Below, piece by piece: positions 43,856-52,591 of a DNA stretch of 64,000 nucleotides. Origin of the DNA: Rhodospirillales bacterium (GTDB lineage Bacteria > Pseudomonadota > Alphaproteobacteria > UBA828); NCBI GenBank assembly GCA_028818855.1, contig JAPPMY010000149.1:1-64000 (forward strand), written 5' to 3'. Numbering within the stretch: the stretch's first letter is position 1; each line of letters begins with the position of its first letter. The notes beneath the pieces are model-generated. The model did not search any database, was not told where the DNA came from, and saw nothing but the letters and a program-made list of their open reading frames with translations. Position numbers and translations under genes: made by a program.

Positions 43856-44575
43856 ATGCGCGACCGGGGAGGGGCGCGGGGCAGGCGCCTCGCCCGCCGA
43901 GACTTCTGCGTGAGTGGAGCAGCGGCCCTTGTCGGCCTTGCGGCCTCGCCCGGCATGGCGGGCGCTCGGTCCTTCCTGGAAGACACCGAGCGCCGGGTGC
44001 CGATCCGCAACCTGTGGACCGGCGAGCGGCGCGATCTCGTCTACTGGCGCGAGGGCGATTACGACCGGCACGCGCTGGACGCCTACAGCTACCTGTTCCG
44101 CGACCGGCGCAACGGCGAGGTCGAGCCGATCTTCTACGGCGTGCTCGACCAGCTCTTCTTCCTGTGGAAGGCGCTGGAGCGGCCGGCGCGGATCGACCTC
44201 GTCTCGGGCTACCGCTCGGCCCGGACCAACGCGTGGCTCCGCGCCTCCGGACGAGGCGTCGCCCGCAACTCGCTGCACACCGTCGGCATGGCGGCCGACA
44301 TCAGGGTGCCCGGCATCGCCTCCGAGGCGGTCTGGCGCCAGGCGGTCGACCTGCGGCGGGGCGGCGTCGGCCTCTATCGCGCGTCCGACTTCGTCCACAT
44401 TGACGTGGGGCCCGTGCGAAGCTGGGGGTTCGGGGAACGAGCGTCGTCGCCCTCCCGGCAGACGGCTTCGGCAGACGTGGCGCTGCCGCCCGAGCGTCCC
44501 GGCCGCCCGCCGGCCTCAGGCGAGGTCCTGCTTCCGCCTGAGCGTCCCGATCATCTCCGCCGTCATGGCGGCTAG
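43856..44575 (+). CDS. DUF882/YcbK-like M15-type peptidase with Tat-like signal
   Basis: This 239-residue exported protein of the DUF882 (peptidase M15-like) family has an N-terminus RGRRLARRDFCVSGAAALVGLA resembling a twin-arginine signal. The core carries LVSGYRSARTNAWLR, SLHTVGMAADIRV and FVHIDVGPVRSWG, the His/Asp/His zinc motif of D-Ala-D-Ala-type peptidases. A role in peptidoglycan trimming is plausible. The ATG at 43856 is preferred over the track start. Its proline-rich tail overlaps the 3' end of the convergent dehydrogenase by 60 bp. Confidence 0.9.
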   Translation: MRDRGGARGRRLARRDFCVSGAAALVGLAASPGMAGARSFLEDTERRVPIRNLWTGERRDLVYWREGDYDRHALDAYSYLFRDRRNGEVEPIFYGVLDQLFFLWKALERPARIDLVSGYRSARTNAWLRASGRGVARNSLHTVGMAADIRVPGIASEAVWRQAVDLRRGGVGLYRASDFVHIDVGPVRSWGFGERASSPSRQTASADVALPPERPGRPPASGEVLLPPERPDHLRRHGG

Positions 44576-45472
44576 GTCGTAGCGGGGCTGCCAGCCCCAC
44601 TCGGCGCGGGCGGCGCTGTCGTCCATCCAGTCCGGCCACGAATCGGCGATGGCCTGCTTCAGCGGGTCGACCTCGTAGTCGATCTCGAAGCCGGGGACGT
44701 GCTTGCGGATCTCGGCGGCAAGCTCGTCCGGCGTGAAGCTCATGGCCGACACGTTGAAGGCGTTGCGGTGTTCGAGGCGCGCGGGGTCGGCGTCCATCAG
44801 GTCGAGGATCGCGGCCACGGCGTCGGGCATGTACATCATGTCGAGGCGGGAATCCGGGCGCAGGAAGCAGGTGTAGCGCCCCTCCTTTAGCGCCTCGTAG
44901 AAGATGTGGACGGCGTAGTCGGTGGTGCCGCCCCCCGGCAGCGCCACGTGCGAGATCAGGCCGGGCAGCCGGAGCCCCCGCGTGTCGAGCCCGAAGCGCG
45001 CGTGGTAGTAATCGCCCAACAGCTCGCCCGCGACCTTGGAGACGCCGTAGATGGTGTTGGGCCGCTGGATCGTGTCCTGCGGCGTGTTCTGCAGCGGCGT
45101 GCCCGGCCCGAAGGCGCCGATGGAGCTCGGGAAGAACACCGCGCATTCGTGCCGCCGCGCCACCTCCAGCGCGTTGGCGTAGCCGCCGAGATTGAGCGCC
45201 CAGGCTTCCTCCGGCTTCTCCTCGCCCAGCACCGAGAGGAACGCCGGCATGTGGTAGATGGTGCCGATCCCGTGTTTCTCGACGACTGCGGCGATGTCCC
45301 CCGGCCTGGTGCAGTCGACGATCTCGAACGGCCCGCCATCGACAACCGTTCCCACATCCCGCCGCCGCCAGCCGGACGCGATGACGTTGTCGGCGCCGTG
45401 TCGCCGTCGCAGCTCCGGCACCAGCTCGGCGCCGATCTGCCCGAGCGCGCCGGTGACGAGGATCTTCCGCAT
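44516..45472 (-). CDS. L-threonine 3-dehydrogenase, SDR (epimerase-like) type
   Basis: This 318-residue extended SDR has NAD-binding GALGQIGAEL and catalytic Ser116-117, Tyr142 and Lys146 (FFPSSIGAFGP, IYGVSKVAGE). It also carries sequences typical of SDR-type threonine dehydrogenase: LRLPGLISHVALPGGGTTDYAVHIFYEAL, LDMMYMPDAVAAI, and SWPDWMDDSAARAEWGWQPRYDLAAMTAEM. It would convert L-threonine to 2-amino-3-oxobutyrate. The usual partner kbl is not adjacent. It is unrelated to the zinc-dependent enzyme of E. coli. Confidence 0.9.
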   Translation of the reverse strand: MRKILVTGALGQIGAELVPELRRRHGADNVIASGWRRRDVGTVVDGGPFEIVDCTRPGDIAAVVEKHGIGTIYHMPAFLSVLGEEKPEEAWALNLGGYANALEVARRHECAVFFPSSIGAFGPGTPLQNTPQDTIQRPNTIYGVSKVAGELLGDYYHARFGLDTRGLRLPGLISHVALPGGGTTDYAVHIFYEALKEGRYTCFLRPDSRLDMMYMPDAVAAILDLMDADPARLEHRNAFNVSAMSFTPDELAAEIRKHVPGFEIDYEVDPLKQAIADSWPDWMDDSAARAEWGWQPRYDLAAMTAEMIGTLRRKQDLA

Positions 45473-45516
45473 GGCGAGAAGCTAGCCCGGATTTCCCGCC
45501 GCTGTCACGGCCCCCG

Positions 45517-46506
45517 TCAGCCGCCCCGCAGGCGGAAGAGCAGGAGCAGCGTGCGCTGGAAGAAGTTGAAGTTGTCGTCGGACAGGATGTAGACGAGCGT
45601 CGCGCCGTCCTCGCCCTGCACCGTCGCCACGCCCTCGAAGTTGTCCACCGTGAGCGGATGCTGGAAGCGCGCCACGAGCGTGCCCTCCAGATCGGCGCCG
45701 GCCACGATCGCCCCGGCGTGGACCCGCTCCAGACGCGCCCTGGCGCCGCCGAGCATGGTGAAATGGCGGTTCAGCACGAGGACGTCGCCATTCGGCAGCG
45801 CCGCAGCATCGGTCGGCAGGAACTTGGGCGCGGTGCGGTAGCCAAGAGCCTCGCTCCCTCCGTCGCCCACGAGCCAGCCGGCGCGGGCGCCGCCCTCGTG
45901 CTTCAGGCCCTGCGCCAGCATCAGGATGCGCCCGTCGGGAAGCGGCGCGAGCGCCTCGACCCCGCCGTTGGCCGGCGCGCGCGCGATGCCCTCGGGCGCC
46001 TGGAAGGGGACGGCCCGGCCATGCAGGCCGCCGGTCTCCGCCGGGTAGCGCCAGACGCGGTGCGCGCGCTCGAAGCTCACCAGCCAGTCGCCGTCGGGCA
46101 GCCGCTCCAGCGCCTCGGCATCGCGCCACGCCTCCTCCACCGGCCGGCCCTGCTCGTCCCTGAGCGGCCCCATCTCGCCCTCGGCCAGGCCCACGAGGCG
46201 GCCGGCATCGTTTCGCACGATGCGGGCGGTGAACCAATGGCCGCGATCGCTGACGGCGGCAAGCTCTCCGGCGGCCGTGACGCTGAGGCCGGAGAGCCCG
46301 CCGAACGTCGGCGCATCGCTCCGCAGGGCCAGTCCCCCCAAAAACTCCAGGTCGCCGACATGCTGGCGGGAACGGTCTTCGGGATCGAGAGCGACCGGCC
46401 GCGCGGATAGCTGAATCGGATCGCCCAAGGCCGCGTCCGACGCGAGCGACGCCGCGCCCGCGACGAGGACGGCAACGGCCACGCGGGCCAGCGAGCCGCC
46501 GCGCAT
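45517..46506 (-). CDS. Phytase-like esterase domain secreted protein
   Basis: This 329-residue exported protein of the 'esterase-like activity of phytase' family has a signal peptide (MRGGSLARVAVAVLVAGAASLASDAALG). Beta-propeller-like strands follow (FGGLSGLSVTAAGELAAVSDRGHW, GGVEALAPLPDGRILMLAQG, FEGVATVQGEDGATLVYILSDDNFN). Its ATG overlaps the upstream MFS transporter stop by 1 nt (TGATG), so the two are co-translated. The enzymatic substrate is unknown; the family name reflects reported esterase or phosphatase-like activity. Confidence 0.88.
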   Translation of the reverse strand: MRGGSLARVAVAVLVAGAASLASDAALGDPIQLSARPVALDPEDRSRQHVGDLEFLGGLALRSDAPTFGGLSGLSVTAAGELAAVSDRGHWFTARIVRNDAGRLVGLAEGEMGPLRDEQGRPVEEAWRDAEALERLPDGDWLVSFERAHRVWRYPAETGGLHGRAVPFQAPEGIARAPANGGVEALAPLPDGRILMLAQGLKHEGGARAGWLVGDGGSEALGYRTAPKFLPTDAAALPNGDVLVLNRHFTMLGGARARLERVHAGAIVAGADLEGTLVARFQHPLTVDNFEGVATVQGEDGATLVYILSDDNFNFFQRTLLLLFRLRGG

Positions 46507-47720
46507 CACGCTGCAGCCGCCAGGCGCGCGAGGCGCGCATCGGCCCGCCACACGCCGGCCGCCACCGCCAGCCCGAGCGAGGACCAGACCAGCATCGTCC
46601 ACCACGCCGCCTCCCAGCCGCCCAGCGCCTCGGTCACGGCGGCGAGCAGCGGCGGGCCGAGCACCGCGCCGAGCGCCGCCCCCTGGGCCACGAAGCCGCC
46701 GGCCATGGCGACCTGCCCGGGGCTCGGCGCGTGCGCGACGCCCCCTTCGAAGCAGACGGCAGGCAGCGGCCCGCTGGCCAGCGCGAAGCAGAGGGCGAGC
46801 GGCAGCTTGGCGTCGTCGGGCGTAAACGGCGCGAACAGCGCCGCCGCGCTGACTCCCATCCCTGCGAAGGTGATCGCCAGCAGCGGCCAGCGGGCAACGC
46901 CCCGCTGCAGGAGCCTGGCGCAGGCAATCGAGACGGCGGCGGTGACGAGGACGAAGAGCGCTGTGAAGAGCGCGGCGCCCGTGAGCGCGCGCGCCTGCGT
47001 CTCGATCAGGAAGGTCGGCAGCCACGCCATCAGAGCCTGCCACTCGACGGCGAAGATCGCGAAGCTCAGGCCGAACAGCCAGGGCCCCGGCCGGGCGAGA
47101 ATCGCGCGCACGCCGGCAGCGTCGAACCCACCGCCGCTCACCGCCGGCGCGCGCCAGCGCTTACGGGCCGCGCCCCAAAGGAAGACCGCCACGAAGAGCA
47201 GGATGAGCCCCGCGTTCACGAGCCAGAGACCGCGCCAGCCGATCGCCTCCAGCGATGCCGTCGCGATCACGAGCGAGAGCGCGATGCCGATCGGCATGTA
47301 TGTGCCCCAGACGCCGAGCAGGAAGCGGCGCACGCCGGCATCCGCGGCGGTGACCAGCATCTTCGGCCCGGCAACCGTGAGTGTGACGAAGCCGAAGCCC
47401 TCGACGATGCGGGCGGCGAGCAGCGGCCCCCCGCTGTCGGCAAACCCGCCCGCAGCGCTCGCGAGCGCCATCGCGGCCCCGCCCACGACGACCATCCGCC
47501 TGATGCCGAGGCGGTCGACGAGCAGCCCGCCGGCGACGCCGAGGACGGCGCCGATGGCGTAGTAGGACGACGCGATCAGCCCGGCGACGACGCGGGAAAG
47601 CTCGAGCTCGGCCTGCAGCATGGGCAGCGCCGGCGGCACCTTGCCGACCTGCATACCGACCATGAAGCCGGCCGCAAACGCGATAGCGACGATGTCCCAG
47701 CGGGTGCGCACGGGCGCCAC
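46506..47720 (-). CDS. MFS transporter
   Basis: This 404-residue major-facilitator protein has about 12 helices. The conserved loop between helices 2 and 3 reads GGLLVDRLGIRRMVVVGGAA, and the N-terminal helix is FAAGFMVGMQVGKVPPALPML. Start is GTG at 47720, 3 bp after the rnr stop. It overlaps the phytase-like gene by 1 nt, so rnr, the transporter and the esterase may share a transcript. The substrate cannot be inferred. Confidence 0.91.
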   Translation of the reverse strand: MAPVRTRWDIVAIAFAAGFMVGMQVGKVPPALPMLQAELELSRVVAGLIASSYYAIGAVLGVAGGLLVDRLGIRRMVVVGGAAMALASAAGGFADSGGPLLAARIVEGFGFVTLTVAGPKMLVTAADAGVRRFLLGVWGTYMPIGIALSLVIATASLEAIGWRGLWLVNAGLILLFVAVFLWGAARKRWRAPAVSGGGFDAAGVRAILARPGPWLFGLSFAIFAVEWQALMAWLPTFLIETQARALTGAALFTALFVLVTAAVSIACARLLQRGVARWPLLAITFAGMGVSAAALFAPFTPDDAKLPLALCFALASGPLPAVCFEGGVAHAPSPGQVAMAGGFVAQGAALGAVLGPPLLAAVTEALGGWEAAWWTMLVWSSLGLAVAAGVWRADARLARLAAAA

Positions 47721-47722
47721 GG

Positions 47723-49924
47723 TCAGCGCCGCCGCCGCGGCCTCCCGCGCCGCCGACCGTCGCGCTCCGCCGCTGCCCAGGCTTCCCCGTCCACGGCAAC
47801 GAGCGAGAAGGTGAGGCCGCCGGCGAGCGGGTCGGCCTCCTCCAGCGTCACCACGACCGGAGCGCCTAGCGAGAGCGTGCGGCCGCCTGCATCGAGGGTC
47901 TGGCGCCTGGCATCGAAGCGCGGCCTGCCCGCGCCGAAAGTCCGCGCTGGCACAAGCCCCTCGGCTCCGGTCTCGTCGAGCGAGACGAAGACGCCGAAGC
48001 GGGTCACGCCTGCGATCCGGCCCTCGAACGCGGCGCCGGTGCGATCGGCCAGGTAGGCAGCGCAGTAGCGGTCCAGCGCATCGCGCTCGGCCGCCTGCGC
48101 GCGCCGTTCGGTTGACGAAATATGCGTACCCACTTGCTCCAGCGCCGCCGCCTCAGCGCGGCCGGAGCCGCCCGGCCCGAGATCGTACGCGTCGATCAGG
48201 GCACGGTGCACCAGCAGGTCGGCGTAGCGGCGGATCGGCGAGGTGAAGTGGGCGTAGCGCACGAGGCCGAGGCCGAAGTGGCCGATGTTGCGGGGGCTGT
48301 ACTCGGCCTGCGCCTGGGCGCGCAGGATCATCAGGCTGGCGACGCCCACGTCTCGCGGGTCATCGAGCAGGGCGAGGAACCGGTTGAAGGTATCGGGGCG
48401 GACAGCGCCGCCGCGCGGGAGCGCGATCCCGCGGCTGCGCATGAACTCGCGCAAGCTGTCGAGCTTCGCCGTGTCGGGCCGGTCGTGGACGCGGTACATG
48501 CAGGGCATGCCCTTCGCTTCGAGCGCGCCGGCGGCGGCCACGTTCGCCGCGATCATCAGCTCCTCGATCAGGCGGTGGCTGTCGAAGCGGCGGGCGAAGC
48601 CGATATTCGCCACCGCGCCGTCGCCCGCGAGGGTAACGACGCGCTCCGGCAACTCCAGGTCGAGCGCGCCGCGCCGCTCCCGCGCCGCCCTGAGCGCGCC
48701 GTAGACGCCGTAGAGCGCGGGGATCGCGGCGCGCGCCGGCGCAGGCAGACCGTCGCCACCCCCATCGGCCGCCTCCTGCGCGGCCTCGTACGTGAGCCGC
48801 GCGGCCGAGCACATCAGCGCGCGCTCGAAGCGCCAGTCGAGCAGCGTGCCGTCCGCGTCGATCCTGAGGTGCGCGGCGAGGCAGGTGCGGTCCTCGCCGG
48901 GCTTCAGCGAGCAGAGGCCGGCCGACAGCGCCTCCGGCAGCATCGGCACCACGCGGTCGGGGAAGTAGGCGGAGTTGCCACGCTCCCGCGCCGCACTGTC
49001 GAGGGCGCTGCCCGGCCGCACGAAGTGCGCCACGTCGGCGATGGCGACGACGGCGCGCCAGCCGCCCGCATTGTCCGGCGCGGGATCGGCCTCGGCCCAG
49101 ACCGCGTCGTCGAAATCGCGGGCGTCCGCGCCGTCGATGGTCACGAGCGGGAGCGTGCGCAGGTCCGACCGCCCGTCGAGACCCGGCGCGGCCGATTGCG
49201 CCGCCTCCGCCAGCGCCTCGTCGGGGAAGGGGACCGGCAGGCCGTGGCTGTGGATCGCGGCCAGGCTGATCGCGCCGGGCGAACCCGCATCGCCCAGCCG
49301 CTCGACCACCCTGGCATCGGGCAGGCCAAGGCGCCCGCCCTCCGTGGTCTCGGCGACGACCATCTCGCCCGGCCGGGCGCCTGCAGTCTCCTCCGCGCTT
49401 ACCGCGACGTGGCGGCGCGCGCGCCGGTCGGCCGGCTCGATCGTCCCGCCGCCCTGCCCGTCGGCGCGAAAGACCCCGACCACCCGGCGGGGGCGGCCGT
49501 CGAGCACGCGCATGGGCCGCGCCAGGTAGCCGCCTTCGGGCGCGGGCCTCAGCCGGGCCAGCACGCGGTCGCCTTCCCCCGGCTCCCGCACGCCCCGGGG
49601 CGCAGCGTCGAGGGTGATCGGCGGCGGCGGGTCGGGCTCCTCCCACCGCGTGGGCCGGGCCGTGAGCGCGCCGTCCTCGTCGAGGCCGTCCACCTCCAGC
49701 ACGGTGACCGACGGCAACGCGCCTGCGGGGCGCCGCCGCCCGCGCCGGCCTTCGAGCGCGCCTTCCTCCTCCAGCGCGCGCAGAAGCTCCGTCAGCGCGG
49801 CGCGGTCGTTGCCGCTGATGCCGAAGGCGCGCGCGATTTCGCGCCGGCCGACCTTGCCCGGGCTCTCCCGGACAAAGCGCAGCACCTCGTCCTTGCTGGG
49901 AAAGGGAGCCGGCTTGCCCGCCAA
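47723..49924 (-). CDS. rnr: Ribonuclease R
   Basis: RNase R is a processive 3'-5' exoribonuclease that degrades structured RNA. The 733-residue protein has an N-terminal winged helix (EVLRFVRESPGKVGRREIARAFGI), cold-shock-like domains, and the RNB catalytic core. Core motifs include LVTIDGADARDFDDAVWAE (metal-binding aspartates) and NSAYFPDRVVPMLPEALSAGLCSLKPGEDR. A C-terminal S1 domain follows (GRIAGVTRFGVFVSLDETGAEGLVP). Start is TTG at 49924, 15 bp after topA. The huge plus-strand ORF 48122-52519 is a shadow of rnr and topA. Confidence 0.95.
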   Translation of the reverse strand: MAGKPAPFPSKDEVLRFVRESPGKVGRREIARAFGISGNDRAALTELLRALEEEGALEGRRGRRRPAGALPSVTVLEVDGLDEDGALTARPTRWEEPDPPPPITLDAAPRGVREPGEGDRVLARLRPAPEGGYLARPMRVLDGRPRRVVGVFRADGQGGGTIEPADRRARRHVAVSAEETAGARPGEMVVAETTEGGRLGLPDARVVERLGDAGSPGAISLAAIHSHGLPVPFPDEALAEAAQSAAPGLDGRSDLRTLPLVTIDGADARDFDDAVWAEADPAPDNAGGWRAVVAIADVAHFVRPGSALDSAARERGNSAYFPDRVVPMLPEALSAGLCSLKPGEDRTCLAAHLRIDADGTLLDWRFERALMCSAARLTYEAAQEAADGGGDGLPAPARAAIPALYGVYGALRAARERRGALDLELPERVVTLAGDGAVANIGFARRFDSHRLIEELMIAANVAAAGALEAKGMPCMYRVHDRPDTAKLDSLREFMRSRGIALPRGGAVRPDTFNRFLALLDDPRDVGVASLMILRAQAQAEYSPRNIGHFGLGLVRYAHFTSPIRRYADLLVHRALIDAYDLGPGGSGRAEAAALEQVGTHISSTERRAQAAERDALDRYCAAYLADRTGAAFEGRIAGVTRFGVFVSLDETGAEGLVPARTFGAGRPRFDARRQTLDAGGRTLSLGAPVVVTLEEADPLAGGLTFSLVAVDGEAWAAAERDGRRRGRPRRRR

Positions 49925-49939
49925 GGCGCACGCGCGCCG

Positions 49940-52555
49940 CTAGGGCGCGCCGCCGGCAGGCGCGTCCGGCTGCCGGCTCGGAGCGCGCTTCGTCTTCCTC
50001 CGCGCCCCGCCGGCCTTCGCCGCCGCCGGCTTCCGCCGTCCTCCGGCGCTCTTCTTCGCGCCGTCCTTCTTCGCCTTGGCGGCCAGCAGCGTGACGGCCT
50101 GCTCGAGGGTCAACTCGTCGTCGGATGTGCCCTTGGGCAGCGACGCGCGCAGCCGGCGATGCTGGACATAAGGCCCGTAGCGGCCGGTGTGCAGCGTTAC
50201 CGCCTCGCCGCTCTCGGGATGCGCGCCCAGCTCCCGCAGGAGCTTCGTGCCCCCCTTCTTCTCGGCAATCAGCACAACGGCGCGGTTGAGGCCCACCGTC
50301 AGCACGTTGTCGCCGCGCGGCAGCGAGCGATAGGCGCCGTCGTGCTTGACGTAGGCGCCGAAGCGGCCGATCCCGGCGGTGATCGGCTTGCCGGTCTCGG
50401 GATGCGCCCCCACCTCCCGCGGCAGCCCGAGCAGGCCCACCGCCGTCTCCAGATCGACCATGTCCGGCGCCAGGTCCTGCGGGAGCGAGACCCGCTTGGG
50501 CTTCTCCTCGGCGCCTGCCGCGACGCCCCGCTCGACATAGAGGCCGTAGGGGCCGCGCTTCAACGCGACCGGCAGGCCGGTCTCCGGGTCGTTGCCGAGC
50601 GTGCGGGGCTCCGCCGCCTCGTCGCCGCCGTCGGCGAGCGGGCGGGTGAAGCGGCACTCCGGATAGTTGGAGCAGCCGACGAAGGGGCCGTAGCGCCCGA
50701 GCTTGAGCCCGAGCCTGCCGTCCGCGCACTTGGGGCAGCGGCGATCCTCGCCGCCCTCCTCGGCCGGGAACAGGTGGCGGCCCAGCGTCTCGTCGAGGGC
50801 GTCCAAAACCTGCTTCACTCGGAGCCCCTTGGTCTCCTCCACCGCGCCGGCGAAGTCCCGCCAGAAGTCGCTCAGCACCGCCCGCCAGTCGATCTCGCCG
50901 GCGGAGATGGTATCGAGCTGGCCTTCCAGCGAGGCCGTGAAGTCGTACTCGACGTAACGGCTGAAGAAGCTCTCCAGGAACACCGTGACGATGCGCCCCC
51001 GGTCCTCCGGCACGAAGCGGCGCTTCTCCAGGCGCACGTAGCTGCGGTCCTGCAGGACCGAGATGATCGAAGCGTAGGTGGAGGGCCGGCCGATGCCGAG
51101 CTCCTCGAGCCGGCGCACGAGGCTCGCCTCGGAGTAGCGGGGCGGCGGCTCGGTGAAGTGCTGGGCGGGCTTGACCTCCTCCACGGCCATCGGCTCGCCC
51201 TCTTTCACCGTCGGCAGCGTGCGCTCGTCGTCCGCGTCGTCGCCGTTGTCGCGCCGCGCGTCGTCCCGGCCCTCCTGATAGACGCGGAGGAAGCCGTCGA
51301 AGGCGATCGTGGCGCCGGTGGCGCGCAAGCCCACGCGCCCGTCGTCGGAGGCGATATCCACGCCCACCCGGTCGATCTCGGCGCTCGCCATCTGGCTCGC
51401 GAGCGCGCGCTTCCAGATCAGCTCGTAGAGCCGCGCCTGATCCTTGTTGAGCGCGCCTGCAAGCGAGCGCGGCTCGCGGCCGAGGTCGGTGGGGCGGATC
51501 GCCTCGTGCGCCTCCTGCGCGTTCTTCGCCCTGGTGCGGTAGCGGCGGGGCTTCTCTGGCACATAGTTCGCGCCGTAGCGCCGCCCGATCACGTCTCTCG
51601 CCTGACTGAGCGCCTGCTCTGCGATCTGCACGCCGTCGGTCCGCATGTAGGTGATGAGGCCCACCTGCTCGCCGCCTACGGCGATGCCCTCGTAGAGCTG
51701 CTGGGCCACCTGCATGGTGCGCCGCGCGGCGAACCCCAGCTTGCGCGAGGCCTCCTGCTGCAGCGTCGACGTGGTGAAAGGCGGCGCCGGATTGCGCTTG
51801 ACCCGCTTGGTCTCGACCGAGGCGACGTGGTAGCGGCCTTCCCGCACCAGCGCGGCAGCGCGCTCCGCCGCCGCCCGGTCGCCGAGCCCGTACTTGCCGA
51901 GCTTCTCGCCCTCCAGGCTCGCGAGGCGGGCGACCACGCGCTCGCCCCGGGGCGTGTCGAGATCGACCTCGATGGACCAGTACTCGCGCGGCTTGAAGGC
52001 CTCGATCTCGACCTCGCGCGCGCAGATCAGCCGGAGCGCGACCGATTGCACGCGGCCCGCCGAGCGCGAGCCGGGGAGCTTGCGCCAGAGCACCGGGGAG
52101 AGCGTGAAGCCCACCAGGTAGTCGAGCGCGCGACGCGCCTTGTAGGCGTCGATCAGGTTGTCGTCGAGCTCGCGGGGGTCGGCCATCGCGTCGAGCACGG
52201 CCGACTTGGTGACCTCGGAGAAGACCACGCGCTGCACGGCGACGCCGTCGAGCAGCCCGCGCCGGCCCAGCTCGTCCCGCACGTGCCAGGAGATCGCCTC
52301 GCCTTCCCGGTCCGGGTCGGTGGCGAGGTAGAGGGTCCGGGCGCCCCGGAGCGCCCTGCCGATGGCGCCGATGTGCTTCTCGGCGCCGTCGGAGACGGTC
52401 CAGTCCATGGCGAAGGCATCGTCCGGCCGCACCGAGCCGTCCTTGGGCAGGAGGTCGCGGACATGGCCGTAGGAGGCCACGACCGTGAAGTCCGGGCCCA
52501 GGTACCTGCCGATGGTTGACGCCTTGGTAGGCGATTCGACGACGACGACGTTCAT
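49940..52555 (-). CDS. topA: DNA topoisomerase I
   Basis: This is a type IA topoisomerase that relaxes negative supercoils. The 871-residue protein begins with the TOPRIM domain (VVVVESPTKASTIGRYLG, ATDPDREGEAISWHV) and has catalytic Tyr303 in QVGLITYMRTDGVQIAEQAL. One four-cysteine zinc ribbon is seen (CPKCADGRLGLKLGRYGPFVGCSNYPECRF), then several topoisomerase C-terminal repeats (GRYGPYVQHRRLRASLPKG-type). The tail is lysine/arginine-rich. It lies between dprA and rnr as in many alphaproteobacteria. Confidence 0.96.
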   Translation of the reverse strand: MNVVVVESPTKASTIGRYLGPDFTVVASYGHVRDLLPKDGSVRPDDAFAMDWTVSDGAEKHIGAIGRALRGARTLYLATDPDREGEAISWHVRDELGRRGLLDGVAVQRVVFSEVTKSAVLDAMADPRELDDNLIDAYKARRALDYLVGFTLSPVLWRKLPGSRSAGRVQSVALRLICAREVEIEAFKPREYWSIEVDLDTPRGERVVARLASLEGEKLGKYGLGDRAAAERAAALVREGRYHVASVETKRVKRNPAPPFTTSTLQQEASRKLGFAARRTMQVAQQLYEGIAVGGEQVGLITYMRTDGVQIAEQALSQARDVIGRRYGANYVPEKPRRYRTRAKNAQEAHEAIRPTDLGREPRSLAGALNKDQARLYELIWKRALASQMASAEIDRVGVDIASDDGRVGLRATGATIAFDGFLRVYQEGRDDARRDNGDDADDERTLPTVKEGEPMAVEEVKPAQHFTEPPPRYSEASLVRRLEELGIGRPSTYASIISVLQDRSYVRLEKRRFVPEDRGRIVTVFLESFFSRYVEYDFTASLEGQLDTISAGEIDWRAVLSDFWRDFAGAVEETKGLRVKQVLDALDETLGRHLFPAEEGGEDRRCPKCADGRLGLKLGRYGPFVGCSNYPECRFTRPLADGGDEAAEPRTLGNDPETGLPVALKRGPYGLYVERGVAAGAEEKPKRVSLPQDLAPDMVDLETAVGLLGLPREVGAHPETGKPITAGIGRFGAYVKHDGAYRSLPRGDNVLTVGLNRAVVLIAEKKGGTKLLRELGAHPESGEAVTLHTGRYGPYVQHRRLRASLPKGTSDDELTLEQAVTLLAAKAKKDGAKKSAGGRRKPAAAKAGGARRKTKRAPSRQPDAPAGGAP

Positions 52556-52591
52556 CCTGAAACGACTTGCTGGTAGCGCCTGTGGGCGGCG

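Noticed and set aside
48122-52519. 1465-codon + strand ORF, the longest in the window
   Set aside because: It lies antisense to rnr and topA, both of which show all catalytic motifs. Length comes from few stop codons in high-GC DNA.
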